A DNA stretch of 23,479 nt from Flemingiibacterium sp045600005 (GTDB lineage Bacteria; Bacillota; Clostridia; Oscillospirales; CAG-272), in NCBI GenBank assembly GCA_045600005.1, contig JAZRXB010000254.1, positions 1 to 23,479 of the forward strand, given 5' to 3'. Positions 6,790 through 14,085 of this stretch are shown in pieces. Both the position numbers and the translations under genes were made by a program. The notes beneath the pieces were generated by a model that was not told the DNA's origin, ran no database searches, and saw nothing but the letters and a program-made list of their open reading frames with translations. The stretch's first letter is position 1, and each line of letters opens with the position of its first letter.

Positions 6790-8196
6790 ATGCAGTCCAT
6801 TTTCAATCCTTCTGCGGCCCCGATGAACCAGAACGCGGAAAACGCCGAACTTTTCGAGTCTCTTCTCGCAGGCTCCCGTGAGCATTACTCCATTCCGGCA
6901 TCGTCTTTCACCAACTATAACGTCAAGCGCGGTCTGCGCAACCCGGACGGGACCGGCGTCATGGCGGGCATCACCCGCATCGGCAACGCGCACGGCTACA
7001 TCATCAACGAGGGCGATAAATACGCCATCGAGGGCGAGCTTTACTACCGCGGCTACAACGTCTCCGACCTCATCCGCGGCTACACCGCCGAAGGCCGCTA
7101 CGGCTTCGAGGAGACCGCCTATCTGCTTTTCTTCGGTTCCCTCCCGACGAAAAAACAGCTTGCCGACTTCGACACGCTGATCGACTCCTACCGTTTCCTG
7201 CCGCCCCGCTTCACCGAGGACATCATCATGAAGGCGCCGTCGCAGTCGCTGATGAACAAGATGGCGACCAGCGTTCTGTCGCTCTATGCCTATGACGAGA
7301 ACCCCGACGAAACGAGCCTTGAAAATATGCTGCGCCAGTCCATGCAGCTGCTCGCGCGTCTGCCGATCATCGCGGCGCAGGCATATGCCGTCAACCGCAG
7401 CTACTTCTGGGGCGACAGCCTGAATATCCACAACCCGCAGAACAATCTCTCGACCGCGCAGAACTTCCTCCGCATCATGCGTCCGGACAGCAGCTTCACC
7501 GAAGAGGAAGCAAAGCTGCTCGACCTCTGCCTTGTGCTTCACGCGGAGCACGGCGGCGGCAACAATTCGGCGTTCACCTGCCGCGTCGTCTCGTCCTCCG
7601 GCAGCGACACCTACTCCGCCATCGCGGCGGCCATCGGTTCCCTGAAGGGACCCAAGCACGGCGGCGCGAACATCAAGGTGCAGGAAATGTTCGACTGCAT
7701 CAAGGCGGGCGTATCCGACTGGACCGACGACGACGAAGTGACCTCGTTCCTCGAAAAGATCCTCCGCGGCGAGGAAAGCGACCATTCCGGTCTGATCTAC
7801 GGCATGGGGCATCCGATCTACACGCTGTCCGACCCGCGCGCCGTCATGCTCAAGCAGTACGCGAAGAAGCTCGCGGGCGGCACCGATTACGAGAAGGAAT
7901 TCGAGCTGCTCGAATCCATCGAGCGCCTGACCCCCGGCATCTACGCCCGCTATAAGGGCTCCGACAAGGAAATGTGCGCGAACATCGACCTGTATTCCGG
8001 TCTGGTCTACCGTATGCTCGGCATTCCGACCGAGCTCTATACGCCTCTGTTCGCCATCGCCCGCATCGCCGGCTGGTGTGCGCACCGCATCGAAGAAGTC
8101 TGCACCGGCAAACGGATCATCCGTCCCGCATACAAGGCGATCGCCAAGCCGCGCGAATACGCGCCGCTCGACATCCGCGTCGCCGATATCGAATAA
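6790..8196 (+). CDS. gltA: Citrate synthase (citrate/2-methylcitrate synthase family)
   Basis: A 468-residue cytoplasmic enzyme that condenses oxaloacetate with acetyl-CoA to give citrate, the entry to the oxidative branch feeding 2-oxoglutarate and glutamate. The three catalytic residues of the family are present: His290 in GPKHGGAN, His341 in GMGHPIY and Asp400 in NIDLYSG. LHAEHGGGNNSAF (250-262) forms the usual active-site helix. The first 45 residues extend beyond the Escherichia coli enzyme, as seen in a long-form clade of Clostridia. The start at 6790 follows a GAGGGGG ribosome binding site by about 8 nt. It is monocistronic, with its own promoter and terminator. The GHP triplet replaces the GHR or GHA seen in many relatives. 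A 2-methylcitrate synthase cannot be excluded, but no prp genes lie nearby. Confidence 0.95.
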   Translation: MQSIFNPSAAPMNQNAENAELFESLLAGSREHYSIPASSFTNYNVKRGLRNPDGTGVMAGITRIGNAHGYIINEGDKYAIEGELYYRGYNVSDLIRGYTAEGRYGFEETAYLLFFGSLPTKKQLADFDTLIDSYRFLPPRFTEDIIMKAPSQSLMNKMATSVLSLYAYDENPDETSLENMLRQSMQLLARLPIIAAQAYAVNRSYFWGDSLNIHNPQNNLSTAQNFLRIMRPDSSFTEEEAKLLDLCLVLHAEHGGGNNSAFTCRVVSSSGSDTYSAIAAAIGSLKGPKHGGANIKVQEMFDCIKAGVSDWTDDDEVTSFLEKILRGEESDHSGLIYGMGHPIYTLSDPRAVMLKQYAKKLAGGTDYEKEFELLESIERLTPGIYARYKGSDKEMCANIDLYSGLVYRMLGIPTELYTPLFAIARIAGWCAHRIEEVCTGKRIIRPAYKAIAKPREYAPLDIRVADIE

Positions 8197-8207
8197 TCCA
8201 TTCCCGA

Positions 8208-8254
8208 AACGCCGGTCCCGCGAAGCCGTTTTTCCCGCGCAGGACCGGCGTTTT
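8208..8254 (+). terminator. Intrinsic terminator of citrate synthase
   Basis: AACGCCGGTCC (8208-8218) pairs perfectly with GGACCGGCGTT (8242-8252) over a 23-nt loop, ending in TTTT. It starts 11 nt after the citrate synthase stop codon. Confidence 0.8.
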
Positions 8255-8331
8255 CCTGTCCATCGGGCGGAATGTATGCCGACCGTCCCGTGCGAAAACC
8301 GTTTGAAGACCCGTCAATGTACCGCCCGCTT

Positions 8332-8431
8332 TCCCGTTCGAGCGCCGCGCGGGCACCGTCCGCACTCCCGTTCGAGCGACGCACGAGTACATCCGCACTC
8401 CCGTTCGATTGCCGCATGGTTGCCGTCCGCG
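8332..8431 (+). repeat. Three degenerate tandem repeats of 32-34 bp upstream of RNase Z
   Basis: Each unit begins TCCCGTTCGA and ends near CCGCAC: 8332-8365, 8366-8398 and 8399-8431. The copies have diverged and do not keep a reading frame, since the unit lengths are 34, 33 and about 32. The rest of 8255-8497 contains a lone ribosome-binding-like AAGGAG (8460-8465) and no promoter that I could recognise. Confidence 0.65.
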
Positions 8432-8497
8432 TTCCCTGCCCACATCCGCATTTTTCAGAAAGGAGACTGCCGTCCGAACAGACGCGCCGAACCTCTT

Positions 8498-9430
8498 ATG
8501 ATCGAGATCACCATGCTCGGGACCGCCGCGCTCGCGCCGATCCCCGAACGTTTCCTCGCTTCCGCCGCGCTGACTTCTGCCGGACGCACCATCCTGTTCG
8601 ACTGCGGCGAAGGGACTCAGATCGCGCTGCGCCGCGAACACATCAGCCCTCAGAAGATCGGCCTCATCGCGCTGACCCATTACCACGGCGACCACCTTTT
8701 CGGTCTGCCCGGTCTCTTGCAGACGATGTTTCAGGAGCAGCGCACCGAACCGCTTTATATCGCCGGTCCGGGGGACTGTGCGAAGATCCTCACGCCCTTT
8801 CTCTATATCGCCGGAGCGCTTCCCTTCGAGATCCGGCTCGTCCGGATCCCGGAGGACGGCGTCCGGCTCGATGCGCTCTGCCCCGGATGGGCTCCCGGCA
8901 GTCTGCTGCGCGCTTACCCGACCGCGCACAGCGTTCAGAGCCAGTGCTACCGCTTCGATCTGCCGCGCGCCGGAAAGTTTGACCCCGACCGCGCGAACCG
9001 GCTCGGCGTTCCGCAGAAGCAGTGGAAGCTCTTACAGCACGGCGAATCTGTCCGCACCCATGACGGTCGGACCGTCCGCCCGGAAGACGTGATGGGGCAG
9101 CCGAGACGCGGGCTCAGCTTCTGCTTTTCGGGCGACACCACGCCCTGCCCCTCTCTCATCGAAGCCGCGCGGGGAGTCGATCTCTTCATCTGCGAAGCCA
9201 CCTACGGCGACAACGCCGACGAGGAGACCGCGAAAAAGCGCGGTCACAGCACATTCGCCCTCACCGGGAAGGCCGCCGCCGAAGCCGGTGCGCAGCGTCT
9301 GTGGATGACCCATTTCTCCCAGTCGGTCCGCGACCCGGAGGAATTCCTGCCGAACGCCGAGGTCTTCTTCCCCGGAGCCGTCTGCGGCGTCGACGGCATG
9401 AGGGAGACGCTCCGCTTCTCGGAAAACTGA
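8498..9430 (+). CDS. rnz: Ribonuclease Z (tRNA 3'-end endonuclease)
   Basis: A 310-residue metallo-beta-lactamase-fold nuclease that removes 3' trailers from tRNA precursors. All zinc-site motifs are visible: His61, His63, Asp65 and His66 in THYHGDHLFGLPG, His144 in PTAHS, Asp213 in FSGDTTPC, and His272 in MTHFSQ. The RNase Z-specific HST box is at residues 250-252. The substrate arm and the RFDLPRAGKFDPDRA to RPEDVMG segment are complete. ATG 8498 is chosen because MIEITMLGT is the first strand of the fold; upstream in-frame sequence resembles intergenic DNA. Oddly, no ribosome binding site lies close by: the only AAGGAG is about 32 nt upstream. It is a single gene between citrate synthase and a solute-binding protein, with no tRNA gene nearby. 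Confidence 0.93.
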   Translation: MIEITMLGTAALAPIPERFLASAALTSAGRTILFDCGEGTQIALRREHISPQKIGLIALTHYHGDHLFGLPGLLQTMFQEQRTEPLYIAGPGDCAKILTPFLYIAGALPFEIRLVRIPEDGVRLDALCPGWAPGSLLRAYPTAHSVQSQCYRFDLPRAGKFDPDRANRLGVPQKQWKLLQHGESVRTHDGRTVRPEDVMGQPRRGLSFCFSGDTTPCPSLIEAARGVDLFICEATYGDNADEETAKKRGHSTFALTGKAAAEAGAQRLWMTHFSQSVRDPEEFLPNAEVFFPGAVCGVDGMRETLRFSEN

Positions 9431-9493
9431 CCGTCAAAACGCCGGTTTTCCATGTCCTGATTTGGTGCATCCGCCTATTTTGATTTCGGTCTC

Positions 9494-9522
9494 TTGACAA
9501 TGATTAGTTTGTGTAATATAAT
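9494..9522 (+). promoter_or_regulatory. Consensus sigma-A promoter for solute-binding protein 1
   Basis: TTGACA (9494-9499), 17 bp and TATAAT (9517-9522): a perfect consensus, predicting strong expression. The -10 is half of an inverted repeat, TATAAT-T-ATTATA (9517-9529). GGAGG at 9546-9550 is 7 nt before ATG 9558. Confidence 0.9.
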
Positions 9523-9557
9523 TATTATACTGATAAATTATTCACGGAGGCATTCTC

Positions 9558-11009
9558 ATGAAATCAAGACAGACCATTCTCTTCCTTCTGACTGCGGCGC
9601 TCGCAGCCGGAGCGGTCTCCTGCGGCTCTCCCGCGGCAGTCACGACGACCGGCGCGGACACGTCCGCCGAGCCCGTCTCGACCGAAGCCGACTACGATTT
9701 TCCCACACTCGATTACGGCGGAAAGGACTTCACCTTCCTCAACTCGTCCACCAACTGGTCGTTCTACACCGATCTCGATTTTGAAGAAGCGACCGGCGAT
9801 ATCCTGGACGACGCGGTCTACCGCCGCAACACGACCGTGGAGGAAAAGTTCAACTGCAATTTCGTCGTCGTTGAGGAGGACATCGATACCGCCTATAAGA
9901 CCTTCAACACTTCGGTGATGGCGGGAGACGATGTTTATCAGGCGGCGTTCCTTCGCAACGACCAGCTTTCCGCGTCCATCACGGACGGCTGTCTGCTCGA
10001 TCAGTCGGTCATCCCGGAGCTCCAGCTCACCGAGCCGTGGTGGGATCAGAACGTCCGCGAGGTCACGTCGCTCGGAAAGAGCGGAAAGCTCTTCTTCACC
10101 GCGACCGATATCTCGCTGATGGGCTTCGACGGAACGATCTGTATGTTCATCAATGAAAACATGATGGAGGACCGGGGGCTGACCATGCCCTATCAGCTCG
10201 TCCGCGACGGCAATTGGACGATGGACCGTCTCCATGAGCTGACCAAAGCGGGCGCTTCGCTCAACGGCGACGAATCCTTCAAGTGGGACGCGAACGCCAA
10301 GGCGGTCTACGGTCTGTGCAGCTGGTCGACCTGTCCGATGGCGATGCTGATCGGCAGCGGCGAAAAGTGGATCACTCTCGACAAGGACGGCTATCCGATC
10401 ATCTCGTTTGAAAACGACCGTTTTTACGGCGTCTGCGAAAAGGTGGCGAGCCTGCATAAGACCGAGGGCGAATGGCTCCTCCTGAACGACGACCAGATCG
10501 CCAACCACTACGAGCTGGCGTTCAAGGCGTCGCGCTGCCTCACCATCTGCGCGGAGCTGAAAGCCTCCGGCAAGTTCCGCGACATGAACGACACCTTTGG
10601 CATCGTCCCCATGCCGAAATACGACGAGGATCAGGAAAATTATTACAGCTACCGTTCCCCCGTCAACCTCGTCCTCTGTCTGCCCGCGACCAATACCGAC
10701 ACGCATTCGGCCGGCGTCATCCTCGACGCGCTGTCCTACCTCAGCTGGAAGGACGTTCTTCCGATCTATTATGACGTCAACGTCTCGCAGAAGGGACTGC
10801 GCAACGAAGAATCCATCGAAATGCTCGCGCTCATCCGCGACACCCGCTTCTTCGATATCGGCAAGAGCTACGGCTGGACCTCGGCGCTTTACTCCGACAT
10901 TGAGGCTCTCCTTAAAGTCGGCGACAGCTCCATCGCGTCGGTCATCGCGTCCGACAAGCCCGCCATCCTTGAAAATATCAGGAAAACCATGACCTACATC
11001 GACGGCTGA
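9558..11009 (+). CDS. ABC-type extracellular solute-binding lipoprotein (sugar type)
   Basis: A 483-residue protein with a lipoprotein signal: Lys3/Arg4, a hydrophobic core, and a lipobox ending AVSC at Cys22. A Ser/Thr/Ala-rich linker follows. The mature part, from about residue 45, has features of the sugar-binding family seen in Clostridia, including the YRRNTTVEEKFNC segment, the VRDGNWTMDRL helix, the GIVPMPKYDEDQENYYS strand and a GLRNEESIEML helix near the end. It would sit on the outer face of the membrane and deliver a glycan or oligosaccharide to an ABC importer. No permease or ATPase gene is nearby, so it is an orphan or shares a distant transporter. Its length equals that of the second binding protein at 18080-19531, suggesting related subfamilies. 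It has a perfect promoter and a strong terminator, so it is monocistronic. The ligand is not readable. Confidence 0.92.
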   Translation: MKSRQTILFLLTAALAAGAVSCGSPAAVTTTGADTSAEPVSTEADYDFPTLDYGGKDFTFLNSSTNWSFYTDLDFEEATGDILDDAVYRRNTTVEEKFNCNFVVVEEDIDTAYKTFNTSVMAGDDVYQAAFLRNDQLSASITDGCLLDQSVIPELQLTEPWWDQNVREVTSLGKSGKLFFTATDISLMGFDGTICMFINENMMEDRGLTMPYQLVRDGNWTMDRLHELTKAGASLNGDESFKWDANAKAVYGLCSWSTCPMAMLIGSGEKWITLDKDGYPIISFENDRFYGVCEKVASLHKTEGEWLLLNDDQIANHYELAFKASRCLTICAELKASGKFRDMNDTFGIVPMPKYDEDQENYYSYRSPVNLVLCLPATNTDTHSAGVILDALSYLSWKDVLPIYYDVNVSQKGLRNEESIEMLALIRDTRFFDIGKSYGWTSALYSDIEALLKVGDSSIASVIASDKPAILENIRKTMTYIDG

Positions 11010-11028
11010 TCGACGGTTCAATAAAATG

Positions 11029-11075
11029 AAAATGTCTGCCGAACAGAGAGAAATCTCTGTTCGGCAGACATTTTT
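11029..11075. terminator. Strong bidirectional terminator, 21-bp perfect stem with GAAA loop
   Basis: A 21-bp perfect stem (11029-11049 with 11054-11074) has a GAAA tetraloop at 11050-11053. TTTTT follows on the plus strand. On the minus strand the stem is followed by TTTTC and more T-rich sequence. It lies between the stop of solute-binding protein 1 (+) and that of the GH172 gene (-). Confidence 0.95.
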
Positions 11076-11129
11076 ATCTTATGCGGGAGCAGAAGATCAG
11101 CGCGCGCCGAAATCGCCGTGAGACGTTTG

Positions 11130-12227
11130 TCAGACGACCTCGACGGCCTCGTGCGGAGGGAACGGCTCAAACGGCGCGTTCGGGAAGGTCTGATACCAGT
11201 ACGCGACCGAGCTGATATCGTCCTGCAAGACCAGATAATGCCCCGCTTCCCGCCAGCCGATCGCCTGGATCGTGACCTTCAGGTCCTTTTCAAAGAAGAT
11301 CGGGTCCGGAATGTGGAAACGGTACATCGTGTGACGGTTCCCGGTCTGATTGGTCAGTCTCCCGTCCAGCGCCGAAAGATCGGTGTAGCCGAGGAACGGC
11401 GCGCTGTAATTCCGATTGAAGCTCCACGCTCCGCCGAAATAATCCTCCGTTCCCGTTCCGCAGTAGGTCGGGAACTCATTGTCGCCGTCGATGTACGCCT
11501 TGACTTCGCCTTCGCCCCACCAGCCGCTGTGGTTCTGCTGCCACGAAAGCTGTGTTCCGACGTATTTGCCCTTTCCGCGTATGCCGTCGGCGATGACGTA
11601 ATCCTCTCCATAGGGGAGCGGATTCGTCCGGCGGAAACGGGCGCAGAAATAAAGCTCGTCCTCCGGGACCGGCTTTTCCGCATAGCTCACCGCGTAATAG
11701 ACCGTAGCGTCCGACGCGAGCGAACGGTTCTCGATCGTGATCCGCGCGTGACGGCGGAACGGCATCGGGAAATAGCAGTTGAGCGCCGACGTCGGATTGC
11801 AGTTCATCGGGAGCGACGTGATCGGCAGATAACGCGACCAGCCGCAGCAGAAGAAATCGCCCAGCGGCGTCTCCACGCTCGGATGATCGCAGCCGTCCCA
11901 GTAGATCCGCAGGATCAGACTGCGGAAAAACTTCTGTTCGCACGTCACCCAGATATGCTCGATGACGCCCGGTCCGTCCACGTCCATCAGCGGGATCACC
12001 TGCCCGCGTAACACCCGGATGCAGGGACGGACCTTCCAGCCCCGCCCCAGAAGCTCCGCTGCGTGACTTGCACTGTCGGGATTCTGCCCGAGCTTCACTA
12101 CGTCCTCCTGCGGTTCGGCAAACGGGACCGCCATGCCGCCCGCACCCTTTTTGCCGTAAACGTTCTCCGCCGTCACAAGATGCGTGACCGCACCGACCGG
12201 GCGGGTCAGCGAATCAAAACCGAACAT
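11130..12227 (-). CDS. DUF2961 / glycoside hydrolase family 172 protein
   Basis: A 365-residue protein starting at ATG 12227, with AGGAGG 7 nt upstream. It shows the DUF2961 signature: DVDGPGVIEHIWVT (82-95), GDFFCCGW (123-130), LPMNCNPTSALNCYFPMPF (139-157), then GWWGEGEVKAYIDGD and GTGTEDYFGGAW (235-268). The family is now GH172; characterised members act on difructose dianhydride, alpha-fructofuranosides or alpha-D-arabinofuranosides, with a double jelly-roll subunit. Glu239 or Glu241 and Glu261 are the likely catalytic pair, read from the two conserved acidic motifs. There is no signal peptide, so action on imported sugars is expected. The gene follows the zinc-ribbon gene after a 205-nt gap full of short repeats and may have its own, weak promoter. 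The true furanoside substrate is unknown. Confidence 0.93.
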   Translation of the reverse strand: MFGFDSLTRPVGAVTHLVTAENVYGKKGAGGMAVPFAEPQEDVVKLGQNPDSASHAAELLGRGWKVRPCIRVLRGQVIPLMDVDGPGVIEHIWVTCEQKFFRSLILRIYWDGCDHPSVETPLGDFFCCGWSRYLPITSLPMNCNPTSALNCYFPMPFRRHARITIENRSLASDATVYYAVSYAEKPVPEDELYFCARFRRTNPLPYGEDYVIADGIRGKGKYVGTQLSWQQNHSGWWGEGEVKAYIDGDNEFPTYCGTGTEDYFGGAWSFNRNYSAPFLGYTDLSALDGRLTNQTGNRHTMYRFHIPDPIFFEKDLKVTIQAIGWREAGHYLVLQDDISSVAYWYQTFPNAPFEPFPPHEAVEVV

Positions 12228-12239
12228 CCGTATTCCTCC

Positions 12240-12432
12240 TTCTTTTTTTCACGCGAACTATCCGATTGTATCCGATTGTAAAATACGATAGGATAATGAA
12301 CGTTGTAATAAAAACACCTCCAAGGCGAACAAAGCAAGCCCTCGCGCCGATATGGGGAGAGCCGTCAAAACAGGTTTTGCCGGCGGCGTAAGCGCGAGTA
12401 CCGATTGTAAAACGAAGTTTTACAATCGACTA
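12240..12432. repeat. Repeat-rich spacer: direct and inverted CCGATTGTA copies
   Basis: TCCGATTGTA is repeated exactly in tandem (12261-12270, 12271-12280) and recurs in CCGATTGTAAAACG at 12401-12414. CGATTGTAAAAC (12402-12413) forms a perfect 12-bp inverted repeat with 12417-12428 around GAA. TCACGCGAAC occurs at 12249-12258 and again at 12433-12442, where it contains the stop codon of the zinc-ribbon gene. A small CAAAAC/GTTTTG hairpin lies at 12365-12378. A weak minus-strand promoter for the GH172 gene may be TTACAA (12303-12308), 17 bp and TATTTT (12280-12285). No gene is seen. Confidence 0.7.
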
Positions 12433-12636
12433 TCACGCGAACAGCTGACAGCCGGTCGAGCGGTAATACTCGATCAGCTCGTCCAGCCGTTCGAGCGGGA
12501 TCTCAAAATACGCCGACAGACATTTCTTGCAGAAAAAGGTCTCCGCGCCCCGGTTCACCAGCTTCCGGTGAAGCGCCATCTCGTCCTGCGAAAGCGCCGC
12601 GCCGCATTTCATGCAGACATTTTTTTCGTTTTCCAT
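12433..12636 (-). CDS. Small zinc-ribbon protein, function unknown
   Basis: A 67-residue protein with two CxxC knuckles, Cys8-Met-Lys-Cys11 and Cys36-Lys-Lys-Cys39, expected to bind one zinc ion. Between them lies a helix with a DEMALHRKLVNRGAE motif. The C-terminal YFEIPLERLDELIEYYRSTGC segment ends LFA. I recall similar short proteins with an NRG-AE-F-C pattern as conserved uncharacterised proteins in Clostridia, but I cannot name a family. It follows a GH27 gene on the same strand after 64 nt containing a hairpin. The ribosome binding site is poor (CGGA only), so expression may be low or coupled to the upstream gene. Nucleic-acid or protein binding is plausible but unproven. Confidence 0.75.
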   Translation of the reverse strand: MENEKNVCMKCGAALSQDEMALHRKLVNRGAETFFCKKCLSAYFEIPLERLDELIEYYRSTGCQLFA

Positions 12637-12648
12637 TCCGTTTTGATG

Positions 12649-12680
12649 AAAGCCTTCCGCAGAGGACCGCGGAAGGCTTT
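12649..12680 (-). terminator. Hairpin between GH27 gene 1 and the zinc-ribbon gene
   Basis: AAAGCCTTCCGC (12649-12660) and GCGGAAGGCTTT (12669-12680) form a 12-bp perfect stem with an 8-nt loop, 20 nt after the GH27 stop codon. Only three T residues follow on the minus strand, so it may terminate partially or stabilise the upstream message rather than stop all transcription into the small gene. Confidence 0.6.
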
Positions 12681-12700
12681 TGCACAGTTTATCGTTTATA

Positions 12701-13828
12701 TTATTTAACGAGCTTTGCCTTGAAAATGCGGCAGTCGTGCGTGCCGACCTTCAGATTGACGTAATCCTTGAAGTCGCCCAGCTCTTCGCCGGTCACAAGG
12801 TCGGTCAGAAGGACACGGTAGCCCGAATTCGACGGAATGCCGAACAGCTCGAACATACACGGTACGTTCGCGTCCTTGTCGCCGAAGTTGTAGAACGCCA
12901 GCGCATATTCGCCGTTTGCCAGATGCTTGAACGCCGTCTTGAGGTTCGCGTTCCACGGATGCTGCTGCCATACAGGCGGACGGCAGGCGTCGTCCTGATC
13001 GATCGCGATCAGCGCCTTGTTCGTCACGAGCTTCTTCGTCGCTTCGCTCATATTGCGGATGTCGCAGCCGAGCATCAGCGGTGCGCCGTACATACACCAT
13101 AACGTGAACTGCGTGCGGTAGTCCGCATCGTTGCAGCCCGTCGTACCGACCAGTCCCTTGCCGTACATACCGACCGTCAGCATATCGATGTCGTTGTAGC
13201 AGTTCGGTGCGGAATAGCCGAACTTGTCCTTCTGGCTCATCGCAATGTCGGTGAAGCTCTTGAAGTTGTCCTGAATGTCGCCCGTCGAACGGAACATATG
13301 CGCGCCGGACGAACGGATCCACGTCCAGACGTCTGCCGTGCCCCAGTTGCACGCCGAGAACAGAATGTCGCGTCCGCAGTTTTCAAGAGCGATGCCCATG
13401 CGGTGGTAAAGTAACTGGCAGTCCGCCGTCGCCGGCTTGTAGCAGTTGTCGTACTTTAAGTAGTCGACGCCCCACTCAGCGAAGGTCTCGGCATCCAGAT
13501 ATTCGTGATCGAAGCTGCCCGGATAGTCGGCGCAGGTGCGCACGCCCGTGCAGGAATACATACCGAATTTCAGTCCCTTGCCGTGAACATAGTCGGCGAC
13601 GTACTTCATGCCGTTCGGGAACTTGATGTGATCGGGAACGATACGGTCGGTCACGCGGTCGCGCGTGCGCTCGGACCAGCAGTCGTCAATGACGATGTAC
13701 TGATAGCCGGCTTCCGGGAGGCCTTCCGCAACAAAAGCGTCGGCGCTGCTTAAGATCAGCTGTTCGTTGATGTCGTGACCGAACGTGTTCCACGTGTTCC
13801 AGCCCATCGGCGGTTTCTTGATTACCAT
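12701..13828 (-). CDS. Glycoside hydrolase family 27, probable alpha-galactosidase (copy 1)
   Basis: A 375-residue (beta/alpha)8 enzyme expected to remove terminal alpha-galactose (or alpha-N-acetylgalactosamine, or beta-L-arabinopyranose in some members) by a retaining mechanism. The start PPMGWNTWNTF, IDDCW (48-51) and GLKFGMYSCTGVRTCADYPGS (85-105) are family hallmarks. Asp127 in YLKYDNC is the nucleophile and Asp184 in RSTGDIQDNF the acid/base; NDIDML (212-217) replaces the usual NDPDML. A short C-terminal beta domain ends the protein. There is no signal peptide. ATG 13828 follows GAGGTG by 5 nt and a good promoter at 13885-13913. It is about two-thirds identical by hand count (251 of 375 positions) to the gene at 14216-15340, with catalytic residues at the same numbers. 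Confidence 0.95.
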   Translation of the reverse strand: MVIKKPPMGWNTWNTFGHDINEQLILSSADAFVAEGLPEAGYQYIVIDDCWSERTRDRVTDRIVPDHIKFPNGMKYVADYVHGKGLKFGMYSCTGVRTCADYPGSFDHEYLDAETFAEWGVDYLKYDNCYKPATADCQLLYHRMGIALENCGRDILFSACNWGTADVWTWIRSSGAHMFRSTGDIQDNFKSFTDIAMSQKDKFGYSAPNCYNDIDMLTVGMYGKGLVGTTGCNDADYRTQFTLWCMYGAPLMLGCDIRNMSEATKKLVTNKALIAIDQDDACRPPVWQQHPWNANLKTAFKHLANGEYALAFYNFGDKDANVPCMFELFGIPSNSGYRVLLTDLVTGEELGDFKDYVNLKVGTHDCRIFKAKLVK

Positions 13829-13884
13829 AATAACACCTCATGAAGTTAATGATTTCCGTGCGGGATGATTTCCCTGCTGCGGCT

Positions 13885-13913
13885 ATTATATCATATCGAA
13901 ACGGATTTGTAAA
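13885..13913 (-). promoter_or_regulatory. Sigma-A promoter for GH27 gene 1
   Basis: On the minus strand TTTACA (13908-13913), 17 bp and TATAAT (13885-13890), leaving a leader of about 45 nt to ATG 13828. Confidence 0.8.
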
Positions 13914-14085
13914 GAGAAAACGGAAAATTCGCCCCGCCGTTTCTCATTTTGCGGCGCGAAACCGTCACCCACGCGGCGCGAAACGTCCGCCGCATCGGAA
14001 GCACGCCGCTCCAGCGGCGTGAAGCGCCCGCCACATCTGACGCTCCCGCAATTCGTCCGCGTCTCGGCTGACTGACACACCAGCC
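13914..14085. other. Noncoding GC-rich stretch with short repeats
   Basis: GAGAAAACGG pairs with CCGTTTCTC around 13914-13945. GCGGCGCGAAAC occurs twice, at 13951-13962 and 13973-13984, a 22-bp period. CACGCCGCT/AGCGGCGTG (14002-14021) is a 9-bp hairpin with a 2-nt loop. A minus-strand frame of 64 codons crosses it but has no ribosome binding site and an odd Arg/Ser-rich composition, so I do not call a gene. This stretch and copy B of the structured repeat fill most of the 387-nt gap between the two GH27 genes. Confidence 0.5.

Noticed and set aside
6766..8085. 439-codon minus-strand frame opposite citrate synthase
   Set aside because: It is an antisense shadow; the plus-strand product has all catalytic residues.
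9421..9451. GGAAAAC/GTTTTCC hairpin as an RNase Z terminator
   Set aside because: The left arm is inside the coding region, the stem is AT-rich and short, and no T-run follows.
9564..11021. 485-codon minus-strand frame opposite binding protein 1
   Set aside because: The plus strand has a perfect promoter, ribosome binding site, lipobox and terminator; the reverse product has no domain features.
13886..14080. 64-codon minus-strand frame between the GH27 genes
   Set aside because: It has no ribosome binding site, covers the -10 of the GH27 gene 1 promoter, and is made of short GC-rich repeats.
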